Assembly (NCBI GenBank): GCA_011523365.1 | Contig: WTGY01000206.1 | Span: 1-63,861 of the forward strand | Direction: 5' to 3' | Length of the DNA: 63,861 nucleotides | Source of the DNA: Caldilineaceae bacterium | GTDB lineage: Bacteria > Chloroflexota > Anaerolineae > Caldilineales > Caldilineaceae | In this document: positions 51,639-60,830 of the stretch, one piece after another | Numbering within the stretch: the stretch's first letter is position 1 | How the letters are laid out: each line of letters starts with the position of its first letter | Translations under genes and position numbers: made by a program | The notes under the pieces: model-generated | Told to the model about the DNA's origin: nothing | Databases searched by the model: none | What the model saw: the letters and a program-made list of their open reading frames with translations, nothing else

Positions 51639-52511
51639 ATGAAACGAATCAACCAGATTATCGAACTTCGCGAAGCCGGCCAGCCCGTCTACTGGGACGG
51701 CGGCCGCACCCTCACCTACGAAGGCGGCGTCAAGTCCGCGCAGACTCACGCCGACTGGCTCGTCATCGGCATCGAGCACCAGCCCTTCGACGTCGCCGGC
51801 CTCAACGCCTTCATGCGCGGCCTCGTCGACGGCGGACCAACCCGCACCGGCCACCGCACACCCCCGGTGCTCGTCACCCTCCCCTTCGACGGCGTCGACG
51901 AATACGTCGTCCGCAACAACGCCTGGATGATCAAGCAGGTCCTCGCCACCGGCATTCACGGCATCTTGCTCTGCCACGTCGAAACACCCGGCGCTGTCAA
52001 AGAATTCGTCGAGTGGGTGCGCTTCCCCTTCCACACCCACGGCGTCGGAGCAGGCCTCGACATGGGCCGCCGCGGCTCCGGCGGACAGGACAACGCCGCC
52101 CACGTCTGGGGCGTCTCCACCCAGGAATACCTGCGCAAGGCCGACGTCTGGCCGCTCAACCCCGACGGCGAGCTGGTCCTCGGCATCAAAATAGAAAACA
52201 TCCGCGCCCTCGCCAACGCCGAGGCCAGCACCGCAGTCCCGGGCATCGCCTTCGCCGAATGGGGCCCATCCGACATGCGCATGACCTTCGGCTACGACAC
52301 AGTCCGCACCCCCGAAAACACCGAAGAGGGCGACCTCAAAGCCGCCCGCGACCGCGTCTTCGCCGCCTGCAGAGCCGCCAACATCGGCTTCCTCGACGGC
52401 GTCGACGCCGGCAATGTCGCCGCCAGGATCGACGAAGGCATCACCTTCCCCGCCGGCGACGAAGCTGCCGCGATCGCCGGGCGCCGCCATACCGGCCGCA
52501 CTTTCGACTGA
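51639..52511 (+). CDS. HpcH/HpaI aldolase family protein
   Basis: A 290-residue TIM-barrel class II aldolase-family protein (2-keto-3-deoxy-sugar-acid or 4-hydroxy-2-oxo-acid aldolase type). The metal-binding Glu is in GIKIENIRALANAEAS and the Asp in FAEWGPSDMRM. The glycine-rich loop lies around GLDMGRRGSGG. The family's usual catalytic Arg/His region is less clear. The start is the ATG at 51639 (MKRINQIIELREAG); an in-frame ATG 57 bases upstream is less likely. It ends the operon, where it could cleave a keto-deoxy acid to pyruvate and an aldehyde. Confidence 0.85.
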   Translation: MKRINQIIELREAGQPVYWDGGRTLTYEGGVKSAQTHADWLVIGIEHQPFDVAGLNAFMRGLVDGGPTRTGHRTPPVLVTLPFDGVDEYVVRNNAWMIKQVLATGIHGILLCHVETPGAVKEFVEWVRFPFHTHGVGAGLDMGRRGSGGQDNAAHVWGVSTQEYLRKADVWPLNPDGELVLGIKIENIRALANAEASTAVPGIAFAEWGPSDMRMTFGYDTVRTPENTEEGDLKAARDRVFAACRAANIGFLDGVDAGNVAARIDEGITFPAGDEAAAIAGRRHTGRTFD

Positions 52512-52732
52512 GTGAGCATGGCCTCAGGAAAACAGAAGACTTAGCTCACGTCAGCAGTTACGAATCTGGCGCCAACAACATACTCTTTCTTGAATCTCCT
52601 CACATCCGTCACGTTCTGTGCCGGCTTGGGAAGAGCGGGCCGTCCTCTGCATTCAAAAATCCCCCCAATTCTTCTCTTCCTCCGGGCCGCCTCTTGCCCA
52701 GTACCCGCCCACCCCAGGCAGTTTTCACTTGC

Positions 52733-52762
52733 TTGACAGGTCAACCTCGTAAGTGATATACC
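52733..52762 (+). promoter_or_regulatory. Strong extended -10 promoter for transporter system 3
   Basis: A perfect -35 TTGACA (52733-52738), an 18-base spacer and TATACC (52757-52762), preceded by TG at 52754-52755 (extended -10). It is 90 bases upstream of the binding-protein start. Confidence 0.6.
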
Positions 52763-52852
52763 ATATTGTGCAACTTGCCCCGCAGTGTATGCCTTGCAGC
52801 CGAACGCGTTTCAGTATCAACTTTCAGAGGTCTAGTAAAAAGGAGGAAGAGA

Positions 52853-54577
52853 ATGTCTTCGCTCAGAAACGTCGCATTTATTCTCGCCTTGGCCCTCATT
52901 CTGGCTGCCTGTGCCCCGGCACCGGCTGCCCCGGCTGCCGACCAACCGGCCGATACAATGGCTGAGGCGCCGGCAGAGACCACCACCGGCGACGACATCT
53001 GCCCTGCCCGCGGCGGCACCCTCACTCTTGACTTTAGTTCAAGGGCCTTGGTGGTTCCGATTTGGGGCTGGGGCTACGAGCAGCAGAAGCTCGTCTTCGG
53101 CAAACTGGTCCGCACTGGCACCGATAACGTACCCCATCCCGACCTGGCCGAAAGCTGGGAAATCAGCGACGACGCCACCGAATTCACCTTCCACCTGCGT
53201 CAGGGCGTCAAGTGGCATGACGGTGAGGACTTCACCGCCGATGACGTGGCCTTCACCTGGACGTGGCACAACGACCTTGACAGCCCCTGGGTGAACCCTG
53301 CCCAGCCCGGCAACTGGATTGCAATCAAGGGTTCCCTTGACTACCTGGATGGCAAGACCGACTCAATCGAGGGAATCGAAGTCATCGACGATCACACGAT
53401 TCGCCTCACCCTCGCAGAGCCGGACGTCAGCTACTTTTCCCGCTTCATCGGCAGCATCAACATCCTGCCCGAGCACATCTACAGCCAGTGGCGCGTGCCC
53501 GACCTCAAGGACGCTGGCAATCCACTCTGGTTCACCACCGAGACCCAGATCGGCACTGGCCCGTTCAAGTTTGTAGATGGCAAAAAAGACGAGTACTTCC
53601 GCCTGGCGCGCAACGATGACTACTGGGAAGGCGCGCCCTGCCTCGACGGTATCCTGTTCCAGAACATGGGCCCGCCCGATACGCAGTTCATCGCCCTCCA
53701 AAAGGGTGAGTTGGATCTCATGAAGGTCGAAGGCAACTTCTATCAGCAGGCCCAGGAATTGCCTGGCATTGACGTACAGACCCAGCGTCTGAACTACATC
53801 AGCGTCTTTGTCGGCAATCTCAGCCAGCCCGCCTTCTGGGACAAGCGCGTTCGCATGGCCATCAGCCACGCCATCAACCGCCAGGAGATCGGCGATGCCG
53901 TTTACTTCGGCCTGCGCGAACCGTGGCACACCTTCTCCTTCGTCGACGGTTGGACCAACGATGAAGTGCCCACCTATTCCTACGACCCCGAGAAAGCCAT
54001 GGCCCTGCTGGCCGAAGCCGCCGCAGACGGCGTCTGGGATCCCGAAAAAGAGCACGAGCTGATCTACTACCATACGGGCACCGAGGCCAAAAACTTCATG
54101 TTGCTGATGCAGAAATACCTCGGCGAGGTGGGGATCAACATCAAAGTCATCCATGTTCCCAACGAAGCCTGGAACGACAGAGTGGCCCAAAACCTGCACT
54201 CCTTTTCCCATGCCGGCTGGGGCAATCCCGTCGACCTGCACGGCTACTATCGTACCTACCGCTGTGACAACCCGCCGGCCCAACGAGACGTAGTCTGGCC
54301 GACCGACGGCTCTCTCGACGCCGTATGTGCTCAGATTGATGACCTGTTTATCCAGGCCAAAGAGACCGGCGGCACCGAGGACCGCAAGGCCCTCTACAAC
54401 GAGATTCAGCAGATCATCGCCGAAAACGTGATCGGATACATCCCGCTCCACCGCTACCACATGGGTTATGCAATCAGCAAAAATGTTGGCGGAATGGATG
54501 AGTATGCCCTGGGGGGCATGCACGACTACCAGTGGTCGAAACTCAATGCCCATCTCTGGTATAAGATGGAAGAGTAG
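52853..54577 (+). CDS. Oligopeptide-type ABC transporter substrate-binding lipoprotein (system 3)
   Basis: A 574-residue family 5 binding protein. The signal peptide is followed by the lipobox LILAAC (Cys about residue 19) and an Ala/Pro linker. EFTFHLRQGVKWHDGEDFTA is the hallmark segment of the family. The ATG at 52853 follows a strong AAGGAGG; the frame extends 87 bases further without support. The gene has a strong promoter just upstream and a 14-bp hairpin just downstream. Like system 2 it lacks its own ATPase genes. The genes that follow the permeases (lectin-like and glycosidase-like) suggest a carbohydrate or glycoconjugate ligand. Confidence 0.93.
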   Translation: MSSLRNVAFILALALILAACAPAPAAPAADQPADTMAEAPAETTTGDDICPARGGTLTLDFSSRALVVPIWGWGYEQQKLVFGKLVRTGTDNVPHPDLAESWEISDDATEFTFHLRQGVKWHDGEDFTADDVAFTWTWHNDLDSPWVNPAQPGNWIAIKGSLDYLDGKTDSIEGIEVIDDHTIRLTLAEPDVSYFSRFIGSINILPEHIYSQWRVPDLKDAGNPLWFTTETQIGTGPFKFVDGKKDEYFRLARNDDYWEGAPCLDGILFQNMGPPDTQFIALQKGELDLMKVEGNFYQQAQELPGIDVQTQRLNYISVFVGNLSQPAFWDKRVRMAISHAINRQEIGDAVYFGLREPWHTFSFVDGWTNDEVPTYSYDPEKAMALLAEAAADGVWDPEKEHELIYYHTGTEAKNFMLLMQKYLGEVGINIKVIHVPNEAWNDRVAQNLHSFSHAGWGNPVDLHGYYRTYRCDNPPAQRDVVWPTDGSLDAVCAQIDDLFIQAKETGGTEDRKALYNEIQQIIAENVIGYIPLHRYHMGYAISKNVGGMDEYALGGMHDYQWSKLNAHLWYKMEE

Positions 54578-54593
54578 ATCTCTTGCCCCTTCG

Positions 54594-54628
54594 TCCCACT
54601 CTGCTTGTCACCTGCAAGCAGAGTGGGA
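54594..54628 (+). terminator. Perfect 14-bp intercistronic hairpin after the system 3 binding protein
   Basis: Left arm 54594-54607 (TCCCACTCTGCTTG), 7-base loop, right arm 54615-54628, fully complementary. It starts 16 bases after the stop codon and ends about 41 before the permease start, in the same position as the hairpin of system 2. Confidence 0.75.
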
Positions 54629-54669
54629 TGCACCTTGGCGCCCGCCTTAGGTCCTCCTGATATCCAACT

Positions 54670-55641
54670 ATGACCAGATATATCATTCGCCGCCTTCTGA
54701 TCGCTGTCCCGGTCTTGTGGGGCATCATCACCCTCACCTTCATAATCAGCGAAATCATGCCCGGCGACTACGTCGACGCCCTCGTCCCCCCTGGTCTCAG
54801 ACTGGAGATGGGCGTAGATGAGGCGCAGCTCCAGCGGCTGCGCGAGTCATACGGGCTGGACAAACCGGTCGTCGTACGCTACTTGATCTGGTTGCGTGAA
54901 CTATTACTGCGCGGCAACCTCGGCTATTCCTTTGTCACCGGTCAACCTGCCCTCCAGGAGATGGCCCAGGTGTTACCTGCAACGCTCCAACTCTCCGTCG
55001 TTACCATTCTCTTTTCCCTCGTCGTCGGTACCTCCCTGGGTATCATTTCAGCCATCAAGCAGTATTCCGTTCTCGATCATCTTCTCACCTTGCAGGCCTT
55101 CGTCTGGATATCCACGCCCGGTTTTGTATTCGCCATCATCGCCCTCTACCTGTTCTCACTCAAGTTACCCCTTTTTCCGACCGGCGGCAGGGCGCCGCTC
55201 GACGGTCCCGACAATTTTCTCGTCCGTCTCCACTATCTGGCGCTGCCCGCGCTTGTTCTCGGCTTCGAGGGGCTGGCCGGCCATATGCGCTATGCGCGCG
55301 CTAGCCTGTTGGAGGCTCTCGGCGCCGACTACGTCCGCACCGCCCGTGCAAAAGGCCTGCCCGAACGCTCCGTCTATCTGGGCCACGCCTTTCGCAACTC
55401 GCTGCTGCCGGTCATCACCATCGTCGGCCTCTCCCTTCCGGGCATTATCGGCGGCTCATTCATAATCGAGACAATCTTCGTCTGGCCCGGCATGGGCAAA
55501 CTGGGCATGGAGTCGATCTTCATGCGCAACCAGCCCATGATCATGGCCATGAACCTGATCGGTTCTTCGATGGTGCTGTTCGCAAATCTCCTGGCCGACA
55601 TCACCTATGCCTGGGCCGATCCCAGGATCCGCTACGAGTAA
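54670..55641 (+). CDS. Oligopeptide-type ABC transporter permease (DppB family, system 3)
   Basis: A 323-residue DppB-type permease. First-helix segment YIIRRLLIAVPVLWGIITLT, periplasmic loop RESYGLDKPVVVRYLIW, coupling loop LGADYVRTARAKGLPERSVY and C-terminus DITYAWADPRIRYE. It starts 41 bases downstream of the intercistronic hairpin with a weak ribosome-binding site. Its stop lies ten bases before the ATG chosen for the next permease. Confidence 0.93.
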   Translation: MTRYIIRRLLIAVPVLWGIITLTFIISEIMPGDYVDALVPPGLRLEMGVDEAQLQRLRESYGLDKPVVVRYLIWLRELLLRGNLGYSFVTGQPALQEMAQVLPATLQLSVVTILFSLVVGTSLGIISAIKQYSVLDHLLTLQAFVWISTPGFVFAIIALYLFSLKLPLFPTGGRAPLDGPDNFLVRLHYLALPALVLGFEGLAGHMRYARASLLEALGADYVRTARAKGLPERSVYLGHAFRNSLLPVITIVGLSLPGIIGGSFIIETIFVWPGMGKLGMESIFMRNQPMIMAMNLIGSSMVLFANLLADITYAWADPRIRYE

Positions 55642-55651
55642 GGTGCGTAGC

Positions 55652-56593
55652 ATGGTCGATTCCACAGCCACGCCGGCAGACGCCGTACAAGAGGCGCGGC
55701 AGCCGGTTTCATCGCAGATTTCGCCGGACGTATTGCAAGCCTTGCCCAAGGCTGAGAACCGCTCCCTGCGCCGCTTTCGCCGCCACCGTCTGGCCGTCTT
55801 AGGCTTGGCAGCTCTGTCCGTCTTTGCGTTGGTGGCCATACTTGCGCCTTTTGTAACCTTCCACGATCCCAACGGCATCGACCTGACCGTGATGCGGCAG
55901 GCGCCCTCTCCGGCGCATATACTGGGAACCGACCCGCTGGGTCGAGATGTCTGGACGCGCCTGGCGTATGGCACCCGGGTCTCACTCGCCGTCGGCCTCG
56001 TCGCCGTCAGCATCTATACCACCATAGGCGTCGTCCTCGGAGGACTCGCCGGTTACTTCGGCGGACGTGTCGACATGGTTCTGAGTCGCTTCACCGATGT
56101 CATGATGTGCTTCCCCTCTTTCATGCTCATTGTCACCGTCGCCGTCGTCCTGCCTCCTAACATCTTCAATGTCATGATTATCATCGGGATTTTTGGCTGG
56201 ACTGGCATAATGCGCCATGTGCGCGCCCAGTTTCTTACGCTGCGCGAGCGGGAATTCGTGCTGGCCGCGCGCTGTGTCGGCGTGAGCAGTGGCCGCATCG
56301 TCTTCCGTCACATCCTCCCCAATGCGATCGCTCCGGTGGTTGTGGCGGCCACCATGGGGCTGGCCGGGGCCATCATGACCGAGTCCGCTCTCAGCTTCCT
56401 CGGCCTGGGCGTCCAGGAGCCCATGTCCAGCTGGGGGAGCATGTTGCAGGACGCCATGTCGCTGCCCATCCTGCAGACGATGCCCTGGCTGTGGTTGCCG
56501 TCGGCCGTCGCCATCGCCATCACCACACTCTCAGTCAACTTCGTCGGCGATGCCCTGCGCGACGCGCTCGATCCCCACATGAGCCTGGGCTGA
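55652..56593 (+). CDS. Oligopeptide-type ABC transporter permease (DppC family, system 3)
   Basis: A 313-residue DppC-type permease with a soluble N-terminal stretch of about 45 residues (MVDSTATPADAVQ), then the first helix. ILGTDPLGRDVWTRLAYGTR is diagnostic. The coupling loop is LREREFVLAARCVGVSSGR and the C-terminus GDALRDALDPHMS. The ATG at 55652 follows AAGG; an alternative frame start at 55607 would overlap the upstream permease by 35 bases. No ATPase follows: the next gene encodes a lectin-like protein. Confidence 0.92.
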   Translation: MVDSTATPADAVQEARQPVSSQISPDVLQALPKAENRSLRRFRRHRLAVLGLAALSVFALVAILAPFVTFHDPNGIDLTVMRQAPSPAHILGTDPLGRDVWTRLAYGTRVSLAVGLVAVSIYTTIGVVLGGLAGYFGGRVDMVLSRFTDVMMCFPSFMLIVTVAVVLPPNIFNVMIIIGIFGWTGIMRHVRAQFLTLREREFVLAARCVGVSSGRIVFRHILPNAIAPVVVAATMGLAGAIMTESALSFLGLGVQEPMSSWGSMLQDAMSLPILQTMPWLWLPSAVAIAITTLSVNFVGDALRDALDPHMSLG

Positions 56594-56693
56594 AATACTG
56601 AAGCGTAACCCGGTCTCTCGATACCTTGAAACCGCTTCCCGATTTGCCATTTCGAGTCTGGAGCCACCTCCCTCTCCACCAGGAGAATCGCGT

Positions 56694-58856
56694 TTGAGTA
56701 CACCGCCATGTTCTCCCTTTGTACCTGATGACCATACAGTTGCGTTGTTCCACTTCGACGAGGGCGAGGGCAACCAGACCACTGACGCTTGCGGAGACGC
56801 CCAGCTCACCCTCCGCGCCCACCGCCACACGCAGTGGGGCTCCCATCCGGGCTTCGGCGCCTGCGCCAGCTTCGATCGCCGCACCGACGACGCCAACCTG
56901 CTTGTCGGGCCCGCCAACAACGACAAACTCCACCTCCGGCCCTGTACCTCTGAGTGGACGGTCGAAGCCTGGGTACGCTACACCGGCACCGGCGGCCTCG
57001 AAGAAGGCCACACCTATGTCAACATCTGCGGGACCGAAGACGAAGGGCTGGGCCTCCCCATCGGTATGCGCGGCGGTTGGAACTTCTCCCTTCACAGCTT
57101 CACGCGCCCCGGCACACTGCAGGATGGGCTTTACCCCGCCGCACGCTTCATGGGCTCCCCCCGCGGTCGCGATCCCAATCACGACACCAGCGCACTCCTC
57201 CTCCAAAACGCCAAAGCCGGCGGCTGGACCAGCGCCGACCCACCCAGGATCAAAGACAACAACTGGCACCATGTTGCCTGGCAGTTTCGCTTCCTTGACC
57301 AGACGCACTTCTTCTTTCTCGACGGCCGGCTCATCCGCCGCGTCCAGCTGCCACTCCCCAACGACCTGCAGGGACGCGTTGTCAATGATGCCGAAAACGT
57401 CGGCGTCCCCTTCGTCGTCGGCGGCTTCATCCACTCCCATGACCCGCCAAAACTCCTGGCGAATGGCAATTTCGAAGGCGAAATCGACGAGATCCGCATC
57501 TCCAGCATCATGCGCTACCCGGTAGCGGAGCAGCTGTCAATCGTTCGCCGCGAACTGCCCCCGGCTACCTTCAAAGCCCCCTACTCGGTTCAATTCTCGG
57601 CCGACGCCGCCAGTGGACCCGTCCATTGGGCGTTGGCAGAAGGTCGCTTACCCGCGGGCCTGGCCTTGGACAGCAAGACGGGTGCCATAAGCGGCAAGCC
57701 AACAGTGGCCCTGGAAGATCAACCCCTCACTCTGCTTGCCGCCGACACAACCGGCTCTACCGACCGGCACCAGTTCCACTTGAGCGTTCGCCGCGGTCAG
57801 ATCTCTACGGACTCACTGCCCCCGGTATTCGCCGGAAACTCCTATCGCGCCAAGGTCCGAACCAGTCACATGATCCCGCCGATCAAATGGACCATCGCAA
57901 AGGGCGCCCTGCCCACCGGACTCCATCTCGACCCGGCATCGGGTGAACTGGCAGGCACGCCTGCCAGCCCTTGCATCTGCCGCTTCGTTGTCAATGCAGT
58001 CGACGCCATCGGCCAGAGCCAGCAGGCCAAAATCGCCCTCAAAGTGCTGCCCGCCGATCTCCTCGTCATCGGACCCGATGAACACACAGTCGTCCTCTAC
58101 GACTGGCAAGGCCCGAACGGCCGCCTCATCCCCGACGTGATGGGTGACGAAGAACTCACCTTGACCTGGACCAACATTGGCGGCGACAGGCGCGTCTCCT
58201 GGCCCGGCCGCAACGGTCGCTTCCCCCAGGATACCGGCCACGGCGAGCACGGCTTCGTCGGACCCCAGCATAACGACAAGCTCGACCTCCGAACCTGCAA
58301 AAACGCTTGGACCGTCGAAGCCTGGATCAGACGGGGCGGGCCCCTGCAGGCATATGGCGTAAAGCCCGACGAGCACCACCAGCCCTTCACCTTCGGCCAC
58401 ATCTGCGGAACATACGACAAGACCGAACGCGGCGTCTGGGAACTCTACCTCTCCGCCCACAATTCGCCCGATGGCAGCATGGCACCCGGCGCCCACTTTC
58501 TGGGCGCCGAGCCCGATCAGGAGCTGATGAATCTGCATCCCTGGACCCGCCCGGACGGGCTCGTGGTGGGCACCTCCAAAGCCGGCATTTACGATACCGA
58601 GTGGCACCATATTGCCTGGCAATACGAATCCGTCGAAGACTATCACCAGCTGTTTCTGGACGGCCTCCTGATCTGGCAAATGCAAAGCCCCGACGGCCGC
58701 ACTCTGGTAAACAACCGCAGACACGACGCCCAGTTCAGCGTCTCTACCCGCCTAAAAGGATTCGCCCGCTACGGCGGCGCATTCGACTTCCTCGGCGAGG
58801 GCCACTTTTTCGGTCAGATCGGCGAGATTCGTATTTCCTCCATCAAGAGGTATTGA
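56694..58856 (+). CDS. Multidomain LamG / Ig-like (He_PIG) / LamG protein
   Basis: A 720-residue protein without signal peptide or recognisable catalytic domain. Residues 12 to about 240 form a LamG-type beta sandwich (EWTVEAWVRYTG, NWHHVAWQFRFLDQTHFFFLDG, GEIDEIRISSIMRY). Two putative Ig (He_PIG-like) repeats follow, with RLPAGLALDSKTGAISGKP and ALPTGLHLDPASGELAGTP. A second LamG sandwich covers about 455-720 (AWTVEAWIRRGG, EWHHIAWQYE, GEIRISSIKRY). The start is TTG at 56694 with AGGAGA upstream. The symmetric arrangement suggests binding of a carbohydrate or cell-surface polymer. It follows the third transporter and precedes a propeller glycosidase-like gene. Confidence 0.75.
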   Translation: MSTPPCSPFVPDDHTVALFHFDEGEGNQTTDACGDAQLTLRAHRHTQWGSHPGFGACASFDRRTDDANLLVGPANNDKLHLRPCTSEWTVEAWVRYTGTGGLEEGHTYVNICGTEDEGLGLPIGMRGGWNFSLHSFTRPGTLQDGLYPAARFMGSPRGRDPNHDTSALLLQNAKAGGWTSADPPRIKDNNWHHVAWQFRFLDQTHFFFLDGRLIRRVQLPLPNDLQGRVVNDAENVGVPFVVGGFIHSHDPPKLLANGNFEGEIDEIRISSIMRYPVAEQLSIVRRELPPATFKAPYSVQFSADAASGPVHWALAEGRLPAGLALDSKTGAISGKPTVALEDQPLTLLAADTTGSTDRHQFHLSVRRGQISTDSLPPVFAGNSYRAKVRTSHMIPPIKWTIAKGALPTGLHLDPASGELAGTPASPCICRFVVNAVDAIGQSQQAKIALKVLPADLLVIGPDEHTVVLYDWQGPNGRLIPDVMGDEELTLTWTNIGGDRRVSWPGRNGRFPQDTGHGEHGFVGPQHNDKLDLRTCKNAWTVEAWIRRGGPLQAYGVKPDEHHQPFTFGHICGTYDKTERGVWELYLSAHNSPDGSMAPGAHFLGAEPDQELMNLHPWTRPDGLVVGTSKAGIYDTEWHHIAWQYESVEDYHQLFLDGLLIWQMQSPDGRTLVNNRRHDAQFSVSTRLKGFARYGGAFDFLGEGHFFGQIGEIRISSIKRY

Positions 58857-58897
58857 CCCTTTCGAAAACCAATTTCGGTCCAAAAAGGAGATAAACT

Positions 58898-60295
58898 GTG
58901 AGAAACTGGGGGCTCGGACGCGGAAAATGGGTGTTTGTCGATTGGATGGGCATAGAACCAGGCTATGGCACCCAGTGGGGTGGCGCCATCACCGAGGGCT
59001 GGAGCGTCCCGCATGGGATCACTCTCAAAGTCCACGAGCCCAAAGTAGACCATGGATTGGCGATCGCTGCCGACCGCCCATGGGAGCAGGGCTACATTTC
59101 AGCGTACTCAACGTTCCTTGAGGATGGAGGCACGCTCCGCTGCTGGTACGAAAACGGCGGCGGCATCGGCTACGCCGAGTCGAACGACGGCGTCACCTGG
59201 CACAAACCCAATCTGGGCCTACAAGAATGGAACGGGTCAACCGACAACAACCTGATCGACATCAACCGGCATGGCCACGGTATCTTCATCGATCCCGTCG
59301 CCGAAGAGTCCGAACGCTACAAAATGGTCAGCTGTCACTGGACCGAGACCGAGCGCAAAGTGCTCGGCGCAGTCTCCGCCGACGGCCTCCACTGGACGCC
59401 CCTGCCCCGGCCTCTGATGGAGTACCAGCATGCGGACACCCAGAACATCGCCCTCCATGATGCGGAACTGGGCAAGTATGTACTCTACACTCGCCAAATG
59501 GATGCGCAGTCGAACCGCCGCGGGGTCAACCGGACCGTATCCGACGATTTCCGGCACTTTCCCGAATCCGAACCGGTCCTGGAAAACAACCCACTCGACG
59601 CGCCCGACCTGGACATCTACTGCAGCGGCTATTCCCCCTGGCCCGGCGCAACCGACGCCCACCTGATGCGGCTCTCCATGTACGAGCGCACGCCCGACAC
59701 CATGAACGTACATCTGGCCACCAGCCGCGACGGCATCTTCTGGAACAGGCCGCTGGGCCAAACCCCCTGGATCGAGACTGTGCCCTCTGCCGGTGGACCA
59801 TACAATACGGTCTATGCCTGCGCCGGGGTAATTCCCACGGGCAACAGCGAGTGGTCCACCTATGTCGGCGTCAACCGCAGGATGCACAACGAACCGCTCG
59901 AACGGAAAACGGGCGCCCTCGGCGAGTCGGGGCTGGTCCGCGCTTCCGTACGCGAGGACGGATTTGTCTCACTCTCCAGCCGCGGACGCGGTGGCTTCTG
60001 GACAGTTCCCTTCGAACTGAACTCGGACTCGATCCGCGTCAACGCCCATACCCTATACTCGGGCTTCCTGCGCTGCCAGATCCTCTCCTCCAGCCCCGGT
60101 GACGTCGGCAGCGACACACGCTTCATCCGCACCATCGAGGGCCACACCCTTGAAGATTGCCAGCCACTCGTCGGAGATCATATCGACTCTCCGCTCACCT
60201 GGAATGGCAGCGCCGACCTGAGTCATCTGCGTGGCCAGACCATCCGCCTCAGATTTGACCTCTTCAAGGCAGACCTGTACGCCATTCGATTCTGA
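58898..60295 (+). CDS. Beta-propeller glycosidase-like protein (GH32/43/68-clan or BNR type)
   Basis: A 465-residue protein with repeated short strand motifs typical of a five-bladed propeller hydrolase. GIGYAESNDGVTWHKPNLGL, GAVSADGLHWTPL and LATSRDGIFWNRPL are successive blades, each with an S-x-D-G-x-x-W pattern. A C-terminal beta-sandwich-like part (GHTLEDCQPL) follows. The start is GTG at 58898, nine bases after AAAGGAG. There is no signal peptide. The partial gene at the right edge is a related family member. Catalytic acids were not identified, so the activity is only inferred as glycoside hydrolysis. Confidence 0.7.
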   Translation: MRNWGLGRGKWVFVDWMGIEPGYGTQWGGAITEGWSVPHGITLKVHEPKVDHGLAIAADRPWEQGYISAYSTFLEDGGTLRCWYENGGGIGYAESNDGVTWHKPNLGLQEWNGSTDNNLIDINRHGHGIFIDPVAEESERYKMVSCHWTETERKVLGAVSADGLHWTPLPRPLMEYQHADTQNIALHDAELGKYVLYTRQMDAQSNRRGVNRTVSDDFRHFPESEPVLENNPLDAPDLDIYCSGYSPWPGATDAHLMRLSMYERTPDTMNVHLATSRDGIFWNRPLGQTPWIETVPSAGGPYNTVYACAGVIPTGNSEWSTYVGVNRRMHNEPLERKTGALGESGLVRASVREDGFVSLSSRGRGGFWTVPFELNSDSIRVNAHTLYSGFLRCQILSSSPGDVGSDTRFIRTIEGHTLEDCQPLVGDHIDSPLTWNGSADLSHLRGQTIRLRFDLFKADLYAIRF

Positions 60296-60352
60296 GTCAA
60301 CAGGCAGCACGAAATGCAGTTCAAGTATCCTCTCCACTCTCTCCTCGCTTAT

Positions 60353-60700
60353 TTGGGGCGGTCGGGCCTAGTCGGCCCTCCCTTGTGCGGGGGCGGAGCC
60401 CCCGCAACGCCCCCCCCAACAACATGCCTCATCGACCGGGTGTCGATATTCGTTACAGGTGGCTAATCGAAGGTGTCCAGCCCGACCACGTCCCGCCAGT
60501 CCCATCAGATCCCAGTACGTGCCGGCCTTGTTCCTGCCCTCGCACCCTCCCCAACTGACGGACTCCACCTCACGGCCAGGCCTTGCGCCTAAACTGCGTC
60601 TCGCACAAAGACGGTAAACAGTTCAAGCCACCGCTGTCACCGATTCCCCGCCAGACTATTCCCGCCCCAAATTTGGGATTCACCCTGCTCGGACAGTGCT
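60353..60700. repeat. Family B repeat, copy 3 (long form, inverted hairpin core)
   Basis: Follows the same order as copy 2 over about 300 bases: GGGGCGGTCGGGCCTAGTCG, the GC palindrome (60387-60405), CATCGACCGGGTGTC, ACAGGTGGCTAATCGAA, GACCACGTCCCGCCAGTCCC and GATTCCCCGCCAGACTATTCC. Its palindrome reads GGGGGCGGAGCCCCC, the reverse complement of the centre found in the other three copies. Confidence 0.8.
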
Positions 60701-60830
60701 TGACCCCCTCACCCAGATTGTATAAACTTCCGGTGACTGCCAAGTCCTTGTCAACTGGCGATCATGATTCAGCATGGCGAATGGAATTTCTCTTTCCTTA
60801 TCAAACCTTTCGCCCTTTGATGTTTGCTTT

